A stretch of 64,000 nucleotides of DNA from an uncultured Candidatus Saccharibacteria bacterium (GTDB lineage Bacteria; Patescibacteriota; Saccharimonadia; Saccharimonadales; Saccharimonadaceae), in the NCBI GenBank assembly GCA_937906385.1, contig CALCYQ010000001.1:1-64000 (forward strand), read 5' to 3'. Position numbers and translations under genes: made by a program. Of the stretch, positions 1 to 10,000 are shown in pieces (within the stretch, counting starts at the first letter, position 1; each line of letters opens with the position of its first letter). The notes beneath the pieces were generated by a model. That model saw only the letters and a program-made list of their open reading frames with translations. It made no database searches and had not been told where the DNA came from.

Positions 1-206
1 TTTTTTCTGCATATTTTCCTTTTTTGACCTATATATTTATTATTATACTTTATTTAAGCAAAAAATCGCTATTTACCTAAATTATAACATAAGAGATAAT
101 AGAGAAGCGCAAGTACGAAAAACTCTACTTAAACACTATATCTAGCGTGGTGATAATGATTATGCTCGCTAAATCTAGCGGAGTACTCGATTTTCACTTA
201 TAATAC
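1..206. other. AT-rich intergenic start of window
   Basis: No open reading frame with homology or a ribosome binding site is visible here. The stretch is AT-rich and contains two copies of the short word TCTAGCG (around 140 and 172), plus the upstream part of the promoter for the first gene. I see no RNA gene in it. Confidence 0.5.
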
Positions 207-235
207 TTGACGAAAATGCTTATGTGTGATATAAT
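207..235 (+). promoter_or_regulatory. sigma70-type promoter of the secretion locus
   Basis: TTGACG at 207-212 and TATAAT at 230-235 are separated by 17 nt, a near-consensus housekeeping promoter. The expected transcription start (about 242) lies only about 3 nt before the ATG at 245, so the mRNA should be essentially leaderless. Confidence 0.75.
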
Positions 236-244
236 AAGGTAGTT

Positions 245-2962
245 ATGGGCAAGTGTATTAAAAACATAACCATATCTGTTATTGCGGCCGTATTTAGCCT
301 CTTGGCTTTATCTGGCCCGGTTTTTGCTACTACGCCAAATATTAACACAAGCCCAATTACCACTTTTTCTACCGTCACCCCTAATCCTACCACCCCAGAA
401 AATCCTGAAAATCCTGAGGACACAGAAACCACAGAAGAGCAAACCGAAAACCCAACTTGTTACGATCAGGTCGGCGGCGTGGGCTGGCTCGTCTGTCCGG
501 GCACCGGTTTTCTCGCCAATATCATCGACGGCGCCTATGATATTCTCGAAAATCTCATTCAAGTTAACCCGATTCCAGCCGACGAAAGCAGCCCTATTCA
601 CGTCGTTTGGGAATATCTCCGCAACATTACTAACGTCGTCTTTATTATCTTCCTCTTAATCGTCATTTATTCTCAGCTCACCGGCTTCGGCATCAACAAC
701 TACGGCATTAAGCGTGTTCTTCCGCGCATCGTTATTGCCGCTATCCTAGTCAACCTCAGTTACATCGTCTGTATTTTCGCCGTAGATTTAAGCAACGTTA
801 TCGGTGGCGGACTTCGCAGTGCGCTCGATAGTATCCAACAAGCCGCCATCACCAGCGGTACCGTTAGCGACGTCGCCGCTAATACTTCCGTCGCAGGTAT
901 CGTCGCGACTATTCTTGGCATTGGCACCGTCGGCACTGTCGCTACCTTTACCTTTGCTGGCGGCTTTAGTGGTCTGCTCTGGCTATTAATTCCAATTGTA
1001 TTGTCTGGCGCCATCGCCATACTTTCTGCCGTCGTCACCATGGCCGCTCGTCAAGCCCTCATCTTCCTCCTCGTCATGATTTCGCCGCTTGCCTTCGTCG
1101 CCTACCTCTTACCAAACACCGAAAAATGGTTCAAACGCTGGTATAACCTCTTCATGAGCATGCTCATTTTCTATCCAATGTTTAGCTTGCTCTATGGCGC
1201 CAGCCGCCTTGCCGGTCTCGTCGTTATTACTTCCGCCACTAACTGGCTCGGCGTCGTTCTTGGCATCGCCATCGAAGTTTTGCCATTATTTATGTCTATT
1301 CCACTCATGCGTATGTCTAATACTATGCTCGGTCGCATCGACGGCCTCGTCCATCGTGCTGCCGCTCCAGTTCATGGTGCCGCCATTCGTCGTTCTACCG
1401 AAGGTCAAATTCTTGCTAAGCAACGTCAACTTTCTTCGACTAGCCACCGCCCGTCTACGCGCTTAGCACAATATCTCGAACAACGCCGCCTCAACCGCAA
1501 ACTCGATACTGATGATGCTATCGCTACTGGCCATAAAATGCGCATGGCAAATTACAACCGCAGCATGTACGACAGCTATGGTCGCCTCACTAACCGCGGT
1601 CTTCGCCGTTATACTAATATCCAGCGCGGCATCGATTACGACAACGTTGTCACTAAGACCGCCATCGACTTCGACGAAGGCTTCGCTGATAACGGCACCG
1701 ATGCACGCGTCCGTACTCGCGATCTCCAGCGCATTCGTACCGTCAATACTGCGCTCATTCAAGGCGTCGATACGGCTCAAATCCTCAAATCTCGCCAACG
1801 CAGTGTTGATCTAGAAAATACTCGCAGCCGCGCCGAACGCATCCGCGCCGAAGCCGAAAACGAGCATTCCGAAATCCACCGCCAAATTACTTCTACCTTC
1901 AATATGCGCAACTCTTCGAATGACCCAGCCGAGCAGCGCGCAATTCAAAGTTCCATCAATGCCACGCTCTCTGACGCTATTTCCGATAGCCGTAAAGTCG
2001 ACAGTATTGCTCGTGGCAACTTCAAAGAGCTCTATGACGATATGCCAGCCGGTCACGGCCCACAAGATAAACTTATTGAAGCTTTCGGTCAGCAAGATTA
2101 CAACTCTATGGCTGCCGCTATTGAAGTCATGGCCAAACGCGGCGACTTTAAAGATATTCAAGAAACTCTCTTTGACAACTCTGGCTCTGTCGTCGATAAC
2201 ATTCGCATGCAAAAACAATTGGCCGATTCGCTCATTGTTCAAAAACAAGACGACCAGATTCTCTGGGCCTACGCTAAGGCTAATATGGTTCGTCGCGGCA
2301 TGAACAGTAATGGTAAAGCTATCGCACCATTTATCGATTTCAAGACCTTTATTAACGGTGGTACTATGCCAGGCGATCAAGATGCCGACGCTATCGTCAC
2401 TACTTCGCTCGATAAGATCCTCGAAGACGTTAAAGGAGCTGGCACCACTGCCACCCAGGACCGCACAGTCTTCAAGGCTATGCTCAGCTTTATGAAGAAG
2501 GGCGAGCTTTCCGTTGGTACTGTCGATAATCCAAATCTCCACATTCCAATGAAGTATCTCCGCTCAGCTGCTGTATCTGGCGCTATGGACGGTGAACAAC
2601 TTGGCACCCTCAACAAATACATCACCTTCGGTTTTGATGCAACTCCAAATGCAACACAAGATCCGTTCTTCGAGGCCAATAAAGCTATTGTCGAACAGAA
2701 TATTAATAGCTTCTTCAAGGATATGGCTGCCTCGCAGTTGGTCAGCATTAAGAGCTCTACCTTCAAGAGTATGAACTCCGCTATGCTCGCTATCGATCCA
2801 AGTTCTGAAGTTGAAATCAATGGCTATAAAGTCAGCCAAAAGATTATCGATGCGCTCCAAGCTCGCGGCACTATCGACGCCGTCAATCGCCCGAACTACT
2901 CGGCACGTGCTGGTATGAACCCAGAAGTCCGCGAAATGCTCGGCATTCGCACCGACATCTAA
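245..2962 (+). CDS. VirB6/TrbL-like polytopic membrane protein of a type IV secretion-like system
   Basis: Likely inner-membrane channel component of the T4SS-like machine encoded by this operon. The 905-residue protein starts with a signal peptide (hydrophobic core about residues 9-28, ending in A-T-T), then a short Pro/Thr/Glu-rich stretch. Hydrophobic segments follow at about residues 120-145, 160-180, 215-300 (several) and 325-375, with an aromatic Trp-rich core typical of VirB6 relatives. The last 530 residues are polar, charged and helix-prone, far longer than in classical VirB6 (about 300 aa). Assignment rests on membrane topology and on PrgI and VirB4 genes directly downstream; sequence similarity to VirB6 is weak by eye. 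Start chosen at the ATG 9 nt after TATAAT. Confidence 0.7.
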   Translation: MGKCIKNITISVIAAVFSLLALSGPVFATTPNINTSPITTFSTVTPNPTTPENPENPEDTETTEEQTENPTCYDQVGGVGWLVCPGTGFLANIIDGAYDILENLIQVNPIPADESSPIHVVWEYLRNITNVVFIIFLLIVIYSQLTGFGINNYGIKRVLPRIVIAAILVNLSYIVCIFAVDLSNVIGGGLRSALDSIQQAAITSGTVSDVAANTSVAGIVATILGIGTVGTVATFTFAGGFSGLLWLLIPIVLSGAIAILSAVVTMAARQALIFLLVMISPLAFVAYLLPNTEKWFKRWYNLFMSMLIFYPMFSLLYGASRLAGLVVITSATNWLGVVLGIAIEVLPLFMSIPLMRMSNTMLGRIDGLVHRAAAPVHGAAIRRSTEGQILAKQRQLSSTSHRPSTRLAQYLEQRRLNRKLDTDDAIATGHKMRMANYNRSMYDSYGRLTNRGLRRYTNIQRGIDYDNVVTKTAIDFDEGFADNGTDARVRTRDLQRIRTVNTALIQGVDTAQILKSRQRSVDLENTRSRAERIRAEAENEHSEIHRQITSTFNMRNSSNDPAEQRAIQSSINATLSDAISDSRKVDSIARGNFKELYDDMPAGHGPQDKLIEAFGQQDYNSMAAAIEVMAKRGDFKDIQETLFDNSGSVVDNIRMQKQLADSLIVQKQDDQILWAYAKANMVRRGMNSNGKAIAPFIDFKTFINGGTMPGDQDADAIVTTSLDKILEDVKGAGTTATQDRTVFKAMLSFMKKGELSVGTVDNPNLHIPMKYLRSAAVSGAMDGEQLGTLNKYITFGFDATPNATQDPFFEANKAIVEQNINSFFKDMAASQLVSIKSSTFKSMNSAMLAIDPSSEVEINGYKVSQKIIDALQARGTIDAVNRPNYSARAGMNPEVREMLGIRTDI

Positions 2963-3031
2963 TAAACAAACCCGCAGCATTTGGCCTTATATTGAGCCGA
3001 AAAAATATAGCGTTTATGCTATTATATAAGT

Positions 3032-4252
3032 ATGGCTCAGTATAAGGTCCCACAAGATGTTGAGGCGGACGATAAACTTCTTGGTCCGTTTACTTTTCGA
3101 CAATTTGTGTATCTTATGATTATTGGCGGTCTTGTCGCCGTCGGCTTTTTACTGTGGCAAATTTTTCCATTATTAATCATCATTCTCGTCCCGCCAATTC
3201 TTCTTTTAGGCGCACTCGCTTTACCACTTAAAAAAGATCAGCCAATGGAGACATACTTATCCGCTATCGTTTCCTATCACCTCAAACCGCACACTCGTGT
3301 TTGGGAACCGGGTGAGCCGGACGTTACTATTATCATTACCGCGCCAAAGAAGACCGACGAAGTTCACCTTAAGGAAATCAGCCAAGAAGAAGCGTCACAT
3401 CGCTTGTCCTTCCTAGCCGACATTGTCGATACTGAAGGTTACGCCATCAAGGGTGGTATTAAAGAAGATGTTTACGCTGAAGCTAATAATACTAAAGACA
3501 TCTTCGAAATGGCTCAAACCTCGACACTTAATCAAGCACTTCAATCTAATGCTAGCACTCATCACGAAGAACTTGTTAATCAAATGCGCGAAGCAATCGA
3601 GCGCAATAATGCCTTTTCCGCCAACAACACTTCAATTGGCCATCATTTTAATAACCCCCAAGTCCAGCCACTCAATCAACCAACACCATATACCACACCT
3701 ACGCCATCTCCAATGACTACCGTCACGCCAATGCCACAATCATCTTTCGATGCGGCTCCGCTTTCAGCTGGCGCACCTCTCAATCAAAACCCAATCACTA
3801 CCGCAAATAGTGCTATCATTCAACCAGATTTGCCTCTGCCAGAAACCGCTATCCCACCATCCTATAACGAACAAATGGCCGAGAAAAGTGAATATCTTCC
3901 AGAAGACGAAATCGAACGCCTAGAGGGAAAAGACACTCATCATGAAGAGCATGAAGAAGAACCTCAAGTAGATTATTACGAGGAAAACCAAGACTCGGAA
4001 AAGCAACACGACGAGCCTAGACCAGAGCATCATGACGATTCAGAACCGGAATCAGAACAGCATGACGAACCAGAATCAACTCCAGAAGAGCCGGAGCCAC
4101 AACCGGAACCAAAGCCAGAACCGCAACCTAGCCAAGAAATGATTGATCTCGCAAATAACCCAGATTTCTCCATTGAGACGATCGCCCAACAAGCAAATCG
4201 CATCAGCGAAATCGATAATAATAAAGACGAAGTTTACGTATCATTACATTAA
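3032..4252 (+). CDS. PrgI family protein with long acidic tail
   Basis: PrgI-family proteins are small inner-membrane parts of Gram-positive-type T4SS and neighbour VirB4. Residues 1-100 match the family layout: a short N-terminus with a V-P-Q-D-V-E motif, a G-P-F/T-F-R-Q-F motif, and two adjacent membrane spans (about 27-45 and 47-65). The rest, about 300 residues, is not typical: a helical segment (110-190) followed by a Pro/Thr-rich and then Glu/His/Pro-rich tail (200-380) that should be disordered. The gene has its own TATAAT-like box (TATTAT at 3020-3025) 6 nt before the ATG, and lies upstream of the VirB4 genes. Confidence 0.85.
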   Translation: MAQYKVPQDVEADDKLLGPFTFRQFVYLMIIGGLVAVGFLLWQIFPLLIIILVPPILLLGALALPLKKDQPMETYLSAIVSYHLKPHTRVWEPGEPDVTIIITAPKKTDEVHLKEISQEEASHRLSFLADIVDTEGYAIKGGIKEDVYAEANNTKDIFEMAQTSTLNQALQSNASTHHEELVNQMREAIERNNAFSANNTSIGHHFNNPQVQPLNQPTPYTTPTPSPMTTVTPMPQSSFDAAPLSAGAPLNQNPITTANSAIIQPDLPLPETAIPPSYNEQMAEKSEYLPEDEIERLEGKDTHHEEHEEEPQVDYYEENQDSEKQHDEPRPEHHDDSEPESEQHDEPESTPEEPEPQPEPKPEPQPSQEMIDLANNPDFSIETIAQQANRISEIDNNKDEVYVSLH

Positions 4253-4261
4253 GGAGTTAAC

Positions 4262-5131
4262 GTGCAACCACAATATCAATATCCAAACCAAACTCCGCAA
4301 ATGGGCGGACAAATGCCGATGGGAATGGGCGCCACCGCAATGCCAGAGCAACAGCAACCGGCCGCCGCTCCAGTTATGACTGGACAGCCAGCCCCAGCCC
4401 AACCAAATAATGCTGTTCCTATTCCTACCAAAGAAAATCCGAATTCCACCCAAGCCACCTTATTGATTTCCGAGTTGCGCGACTCTATGGTTATTATGAA
4501 AGATGGCTCTTTCCGCGCCGTTATCGCCTGCAAATCTATCAACTTCGACCTTATGAGCGAGACAGAAAGGGAAGCTGTCGAATACTCTTATCAAAACTTC
4601 CTCAACTCCTTAAATTTCACCGTTCAAATTCTAATTCGCTCTCAGCGCGTCGATATCGGCCCATATATTGAGCGCCTTGCTGAACTCCGTCGCAATAACG
4701 ACAATATGCTTCTCGGTATCTTGATGGATGATTATATTAACTTTATCGACGTTCTTTCCCAAGAAGCTAATATTATGGATAAATCATTCTTTATCGTTAT
4801 TCCATATTACACTTCCGCTGAAGCCGAAAAAGCCATGGAGGCTACTAAAAACTTCTTTAAGTCCTTTAGCAAGTCTAAGGCTCCAGCCGTTAACCGCATT
4901 GATCGTGCTACTTACGACAAAGCCGTCACCGAAATTAACAACCGCGCCGAAGCCGTCATATCCGGTCTTTTCCAAATCGGTATTCAATCCGTTCGTCTAA
5001 ATACTAAGGAACTTGGCCAACTTTATTACAACTTTAATAATCCAGATACAGCTGTTCGCGAACCGCTCGGAGACTTTAATAAACTTGCGCATCTATACGT
5101 AAGAAAGGGCGAAAAGGGAGAAGAAAAATAA
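4262..5131 (+). CDS. VirB4 N-terminal (TraC-like) domain protein, stand-alone
   Basis: A 289-residue cytosolic protein. Residues 1-60 are Gln/Pro/Met/Ala-rich and probably disordered. Residues 65-280 look like the N-terminal substrate/partner domain of VirB4/TrbE/TraC ATPases: two strands around S-M-V-I-M-K-D-G-S-F-R-A-V, a helix with an R-S-Q-R motif and a F-F-I-V-I-P-Y-Y strand. There is no Walker motif. The start is a GTG at 4262, supported by an AAGGAG ribosome binding site at 4252-4257; no ATG fits. It overlaps the next gene by one base (TAATG), so the two are probably translationally coupled. Known VirB4 proteins often carry both parts in one chain. Confidence 0.7.
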   Translation: MQPQYQYPNQTPQMGGQMPMGMGATAMPEQQQPAAAPVMTGQPAPAQPNNAVPIPTKENPNSTQATLLISELRDSMVIMKDGSFRAVIACKSINFDLMSETEREAVEYSYQNFLNSLNFTVQILIRSQRVDIGPYIERLAELRRNNDNMLLGILMDDYINFIDVLSQEANIMDKSFFIVIPYYTSAEAEKAMEATKNFFKSFSKSKAPAVNRIDRATYDKAVTEINNRAEAVISGLFQIGIQSVRLNTKELGQLYYNFNNPDTAVREPLGDFNKLAHLYVRKGEKGEEK

Positions 5132-6942
5132 TGGCAAAACAACCACAACTTAGCGCTGCCGACATCGCCGCGCAGGCTCAATTACAAGAAGAAGTCGAAA
5201 TCCAGAAAGCCTTCGAAACTGGTATTACCACCCTTCGCGACCTTATCTCGCCATCTTCGGTCGAAATTCATTCCGACTATTTCCGTCTTGGCACTAAATA
5301 TGGTCGCACCATTTACGTCTACGGTTACCCACGCACCCTTTATACCGGCTGGCTCAGCTCTATCATTAATATCGACGAAGTTCTCGATATTTCCATGTAT
5401 ATTTACCCAGCCGATACTGGCGTCGTCATGAAGAACCTCCAAAAGAAAGTCACCCAGCTCGAAGCTAGCGCTAATATCAACAGTGAGAAGGGTAAAATTC
5501 GTGATCCGGAGCTCGAAGCTGCTATCTCCGATGCCGAAGAGCTCCGCGATCAGCTCCAAGTTGGTGCCGAGAAATTCTTCCGCTACGGCCTTTATGTAAC
5601 CATTTACGCCGACTCGCTCGATGAACTCCAATTCGTCCAGCACAAAATCGAAAATATTTTCGGTCAGCAAATGGTCTTCAGTAAAGTCGCCAGCTCTCAA
5701 CAAGAGCAGGGCATGAATACTACTATGCCTCAATGTACCGACCAGCTTCTCATTCGCCGTAACATGAACACGGGCGCTATTTCCACTAGCTTCCCATTCA
5801 CTTCGGCCGACCTTACTCAGGAAAAAGGCATTCTTTACGGTATTAATATGCACAACAACGGTCTCGTTATTTTCGACCGCTTCTCACTTGAAAATGCCAA
5901 CATGGTTGTCTTCGCGAAGTCTGGTGCAGGTAAATCTTTCACCGTAAAGCTTGAAGCGCTCCGTTCGATGATGATCGGTACTGAAGTTTTAATTATCGAC
6001 CCAGAAAACGAGTATCAGAAACTCTGTGACGCCGTCGGCGGTGCTTATATTCGCCTCAGTCTTAACTCCGATGTACGTATCAATCCATTCGATCTACCAA
6101 AAGTTGTCGACTCCGAGGATGCTAACGACGCACTTCGTGCTAATCTCGTTACGCTTCATGGTCTCTTCCGCTTAATGCTCGGCGGCGCCGCTGGTGGCAC
6201 TGCTCAGCTCACTCCAAACGAGGAAGCCGATCTTGACCAAGCCCTCATTGATACTTATGCGCGCGCTGGCATTACTAACGATCCGCTCACGCACACATCT
6301 ACGCCACCAACTATCATTAATCTCTTTGATACCTTACTCCACATGGGCGGCACCGGCCCGAGCCTCGCGCAGCGTCTCCGTAAATATACCACTGGTACCT
6401 TCGCAGGTATCTTCTCGCAGCAATCCAACATTGATATTAATAACCAAATGGTCGTCTTTAATATTCGCGACCTCGAAGACGAGCTCCGTCCGGTCGCTAT
6501 GTATATCGTACTTAGCCATATTTGGAACATTACACGCGCTAACCAAAAGAAGCGTCTCCTCCTCGTAGATGAGGCCTGGCAGCTCATGAAATATGAAGAT
6601 TCCGCCAACTTCCTCTTCAGCCTCGCGAAGCGTGCTCGTAAATATTATCTTGGCCTTACCACGATTACACAGGACGTAGAAGACTTCATGTCCTCCAAGA
6701 TGGGCCGCGCCATTGTGGCAAACTCTTCCATGCAGCTACTTTTGAAACAATCTGCCTCCGCTGTCGATGTTCTCTCGGATGTCTTCAAGCTTACCGACGA
6801 GGAGCGTAAACGTCTATCAAACTTCCCAGTTGGCCAAGGTCTCTTCTTCGCCGGCCAAAACCACGTTCATATTCAGGTTGTGGCGTCAGAAACCGAGGAA
6901 GGTCTCATTACGACTAACCCGAACGCTAGAAAAACCCCATAA
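5131..6942 (+). CDS. virB4: VirB4/TraC-family secretion ATPase
   Basis: Hexameric AAA+-like ATPase energising T4SS assembly or transport at the inner membrane. The 603-residue chain has the Walker A motif G-A-G-K-S at residues 265-269 and a Walker B strand ending in D480-E481 within L-L-L-V-D-E-A-W. Downstream there is the conserved arginine-rich helix (A-K-R-A-R-K-Y) and a T-Q-D-V-E-D-F element, all in VirB4 order. Residues 1-230 carry a VirB4 N-terminal-like region. It is the last gene before a strong terminator (6953-6980). No VirD4 coupling ATPase or relaxase is encoded in the window, so transported substrate and direction cannot be read from this locus. Confidence 0.92.
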   Translation: MAKQPQLSAADIAAQAQLQEEVEIQKAFETGITTLRDLISPSSVEIHSDYFRLGTKYGRTIYVYGYPRTLYTGWLSSIINIDEVLDISMYIYPADTGVVMKNLQKKVTQLEASANINSEKGKIRDPELEAAISDAEELRDQLQVGAEKFFRYGLYVTIYADSLDELQFVQHKIENIFGQQMVFSKVASSQQEQGMNTTMPQCTDQLLIRRNMNTGAISTSFPFTSADLTQEKGILYGINMHNNGLVIFDRFSLENANMVVFAKSGAGKSFTVKLEALRSMMIGTEVLIIDPENEYQKLCDAVGGAYIRLSLNSDVRINPFDLPKVVDSEDANDALRANLVTLHGLFRLMLGGAAGGTAQLTPNEEADLDQALIDTYARAGITNDPLTHTSTPPTIINLFDTLLHMGGTGPSLAQRLRKYTTGTFAGIFSQQSNIDINNQMVVFNIRDLEDELRPVAMYIVLSHIWNITRANQKKRLLLVDEAWQLMKYEDSANFLFSLAKRARKYYLGLTTITQDVEDFMSSKMGRAIVANSSMQLLLKQSASAVDVLSDVFKLTDEERKRLSNFPVGQGLFFAGQNHVHIQVVASETEEGLITTNPNARKTP

Positions 6943-6952
6943 ATAGTCGCTC

Positions 6953-6980
6953 AAACCTCCCGAAAACCGGGAGGTTTTTT
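6953..6980 (+). terminator. Rho-independent terminator after virB4
   Basis: Perfect stem AACCTCCCG / CGGGAGGTT with a short A-rich loop, followed by TTTTTT. It closes the virB6-prgI-virB4 unit. Confidence 0.9.
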
Positions 6981-7053
6981 GTTGTAAATATTACAACATT
7001 ATCTCTTAAAAAAGTTGCTATTTTCTTATAATTATTATAAAATATAATCATCT

Positions 7054-10000
7054 ATGGTCTCCACACCAAATGATGGTCGCTATCGCGGCAAGCATGATCC
7101 ATATAACAGTATGGAAGAGGCGAATATTCGCCCCGCTAATATCGCCCGTCAAGAACTATCTGCCGCAGAACAAGCCGCAGCAAAAGATAGCGGTTCTGTT
7201 TCGAGAGGCCAAAAATCTTTCAGCTCGAATCGCATCACTCGCTCGCTCCAGCAATCCGAACAGAATCAAAAATCAAATTTCAGCAACCAATTCCGCAACT
7301 CTGTTGCCGGACGCAATATAAAAGAACAGGGCGGTCGTAAAAAATGGCTCAAGAAAGCCGCGCCACTCACAATTATAGTCGGCGTCCTATTCGGCGGCGG
7401 CGCTTTTTTCTACGGCGCGCAATCCTTACTTGGCCCACATTTATCCGCTCTCTATACTGGCGCTACCGATTTGCAATTTACCTCATACAATATGCGCAAT
7501 TCGCGACTCATTTCTTATATGATTAATGGTGGCGGCCAAGTTAAAATCAGCGGCTTCACTACTAAATATTCCACATTCTCGCCATATCTTAAAAAACGTT
7601 TAGCAAATAACGGCATCGAAGTCGGCCATCTCGATTCAAGCGGTGCTTTCCAGAGCGGCCAATTTGGCGGTAAAACCGTCTTAAAATATGAAGACAAAAT
7701 TATCGACGCTAGCTCATTCCAAAACGAATTCGCCAATAATGCTAATTTTCGTGATTCATACTATCAGGCTAAACGCGGTCGCATCGCTGGTTTTTTTGAC
7801 GATTCGGCCGATTATTACTACAAAAAGAAAGGCGCCACCCGCGATATCTTCGATAGCTACAAATCTACCGGCGATAATGAAGTTGATACAAAAAATTTCG
7901 AAACTACTGTCTCCGACCGCGTCACTGGCTCAGATGCATCCGTAAATACCGTTCGACACGATACTGACGAAGAAACTGGAGAAGATCATATCCGCGAAAA
8001 CGGTGAAGATATCGACACGAATCGCATTTCTGGCGATACGCCAGAGTCAAAAGCGCGCGCTATGGTTAATAATATCGCCGGCAAAGTTTCGTCAATCGGC
8101 ATTCCAGTTTGTTCCGCACTCCGCATCGCAAATATCGCCGCCGTCACCGTTGCCGCATACCAAATTTACCAATCTATTGCCTATTTCTTAAGTCTTATGG
8201 AGCCAATCAGTAAAATGATGGCCGGCGAAGGTGATGCTGCCGCGATTAATGAGACCTTGAATTTTATGACCACCGCTACCGACCAAGAAGTAAGCTACGT
8301 CGATTCTGACGGCAAACAACAAACCAAAACCGTCAATGGCTCACTTCTCGAATCTGCTGGTTCAAAACTCGTCATGGGCAACACTCTCTCATCGAAAGAA
8401 GCCGTCGAGCCATATTCATTTGACAACATCACTCGCGCCGCTACTACAATCGCCGTATCGACTGGCGTCACTAATACTGCTTGCGCCGGCGTCATGGCCG
8501 CCTCCGCTATTATGTCACTATCGGCCACCGCTATTCCAGGCGGCAAACTTGCCACTTTCATTGTTGGCGCCATCGCTCAAACCGTCGGCGGTATCGTTTT
8601 AACTGGTATCGTCGCCGCTATCGTCAGCGCTATTATTCCATATGTCGCCAAAATCTTCACTAGCAACATTTTCGAAACTTATACCGGTATTCCGGCCGGC
8701 GAATTATTCTCCCAAGGCGCCGCTACCGCCAACTTTAGCCTTGCTACTCAGGGTAGCGCATATATGCCTTCCGACAAAGACGCCGTTAAAACTCAAAATC
8801 GCAACACTACTTTAGCTCTCGCTCAAGAAGCCGAAATCGATCGCCTCCACCGCAGCCCATTTGATGCCACTAGTCCAAATACCTTCCTAGGCTCACTCAT
8901 GTCTAATTTCACCTATTTATCCTATTCAAACAACGCCGTTAGTACATTTTCTGGACTCTTAAATTCCTTTGGAAAATCCGTGCGCAAACTCTCATCCGTC
9001 TCGGCTGCCGACGAAGAGCTAACTTACACTTCAAATTATCAAGAATGCACCTTCCTCGAAGGCGCTACTTGCGATATGTACGGCTTGCCAATTCCAACTT
9101 CCGACTATTCCACTATTGATGTAGAACCAGATGACCCAGCCTATATCGCCGCCATTCAGCCAAATCTCGATAGTAGCGGTAACATTAAAGAAGGTTCCGA
9201 ACTCGGTAAATTTATCAACTTCTGCACCAACCGCCAATCGCCATGGGGAGTAAAAGACGCTAATATCCTCAACGCCCTTCAAACCGATTTTGGCATCGTT
9301 GGCAACAATCTACCAGTCGTCAATGATATCGTCGACGTCGTTAATGCCGCCGAAGATGTCGCAAATGAAGGTTGGGCTACCGGCTCTGTTTGTATGAATT
9401 CAAAAGATAACCCGCGCTGGGATAGTGAATTCAAATATTATCAACGTTACGTTGAAGATATGCGCATCCTCACTAGTATGGAAGAGAGTAATAGCAACAG
9501 TAGCGCTACGAGTGTATCTGGCGGTCTTAGTGATGAATTAGCTCAAAAAATCGTCAATCATTTCAAAGATTCTTCTAATGATAGTAAATGGACGGTCTCT
9601 TTAAGAAAATGGAACTGCGTAAGTCTTAGCACTTATTTCGTGCAATTGTTTACCAATGTTGGCGGTAAATCTGCCTTAACTGGCGGCAGTAAAAAAGGCT
9701 GCATTTCTTGTAGTAACGGAGTTACTGTAGCTGAAGGTTTAGCATCTTATGGCGTCCCAGTCGGCACAGAACCACGTCCATTCTCAATTTTCAGCGTTTC
9801 TGGCCCAAGCGCCTACGCTTCTGGTAGCGCAGGGCACACTGGCGTAGTATTAGCCGTTAATGGTAACGATTTAACCATCATTGAGGCAGGGTGGGGTGCC
9901 GATGGCTATGCTGCAGTGCGACATTACAATTTAGACCAAATGCAAAATCGTAAATTTGCCTATCTCGAAGATTATATGGATTGGGATGCATTATCGCAAG

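Noticed and set aside
1811..2542. 243-codon open frame on the minus strand inside the VirB6-like gene
   Set aside because: Antisense shadow of a long gene with strong GCC/ATC codon bias; no start signals and no recognisable domain.
5182..5853. 223-codon minus frame inside virB4
   Set aside because: Antisense shadow; the sense frame carries clear VirB4 motifs.
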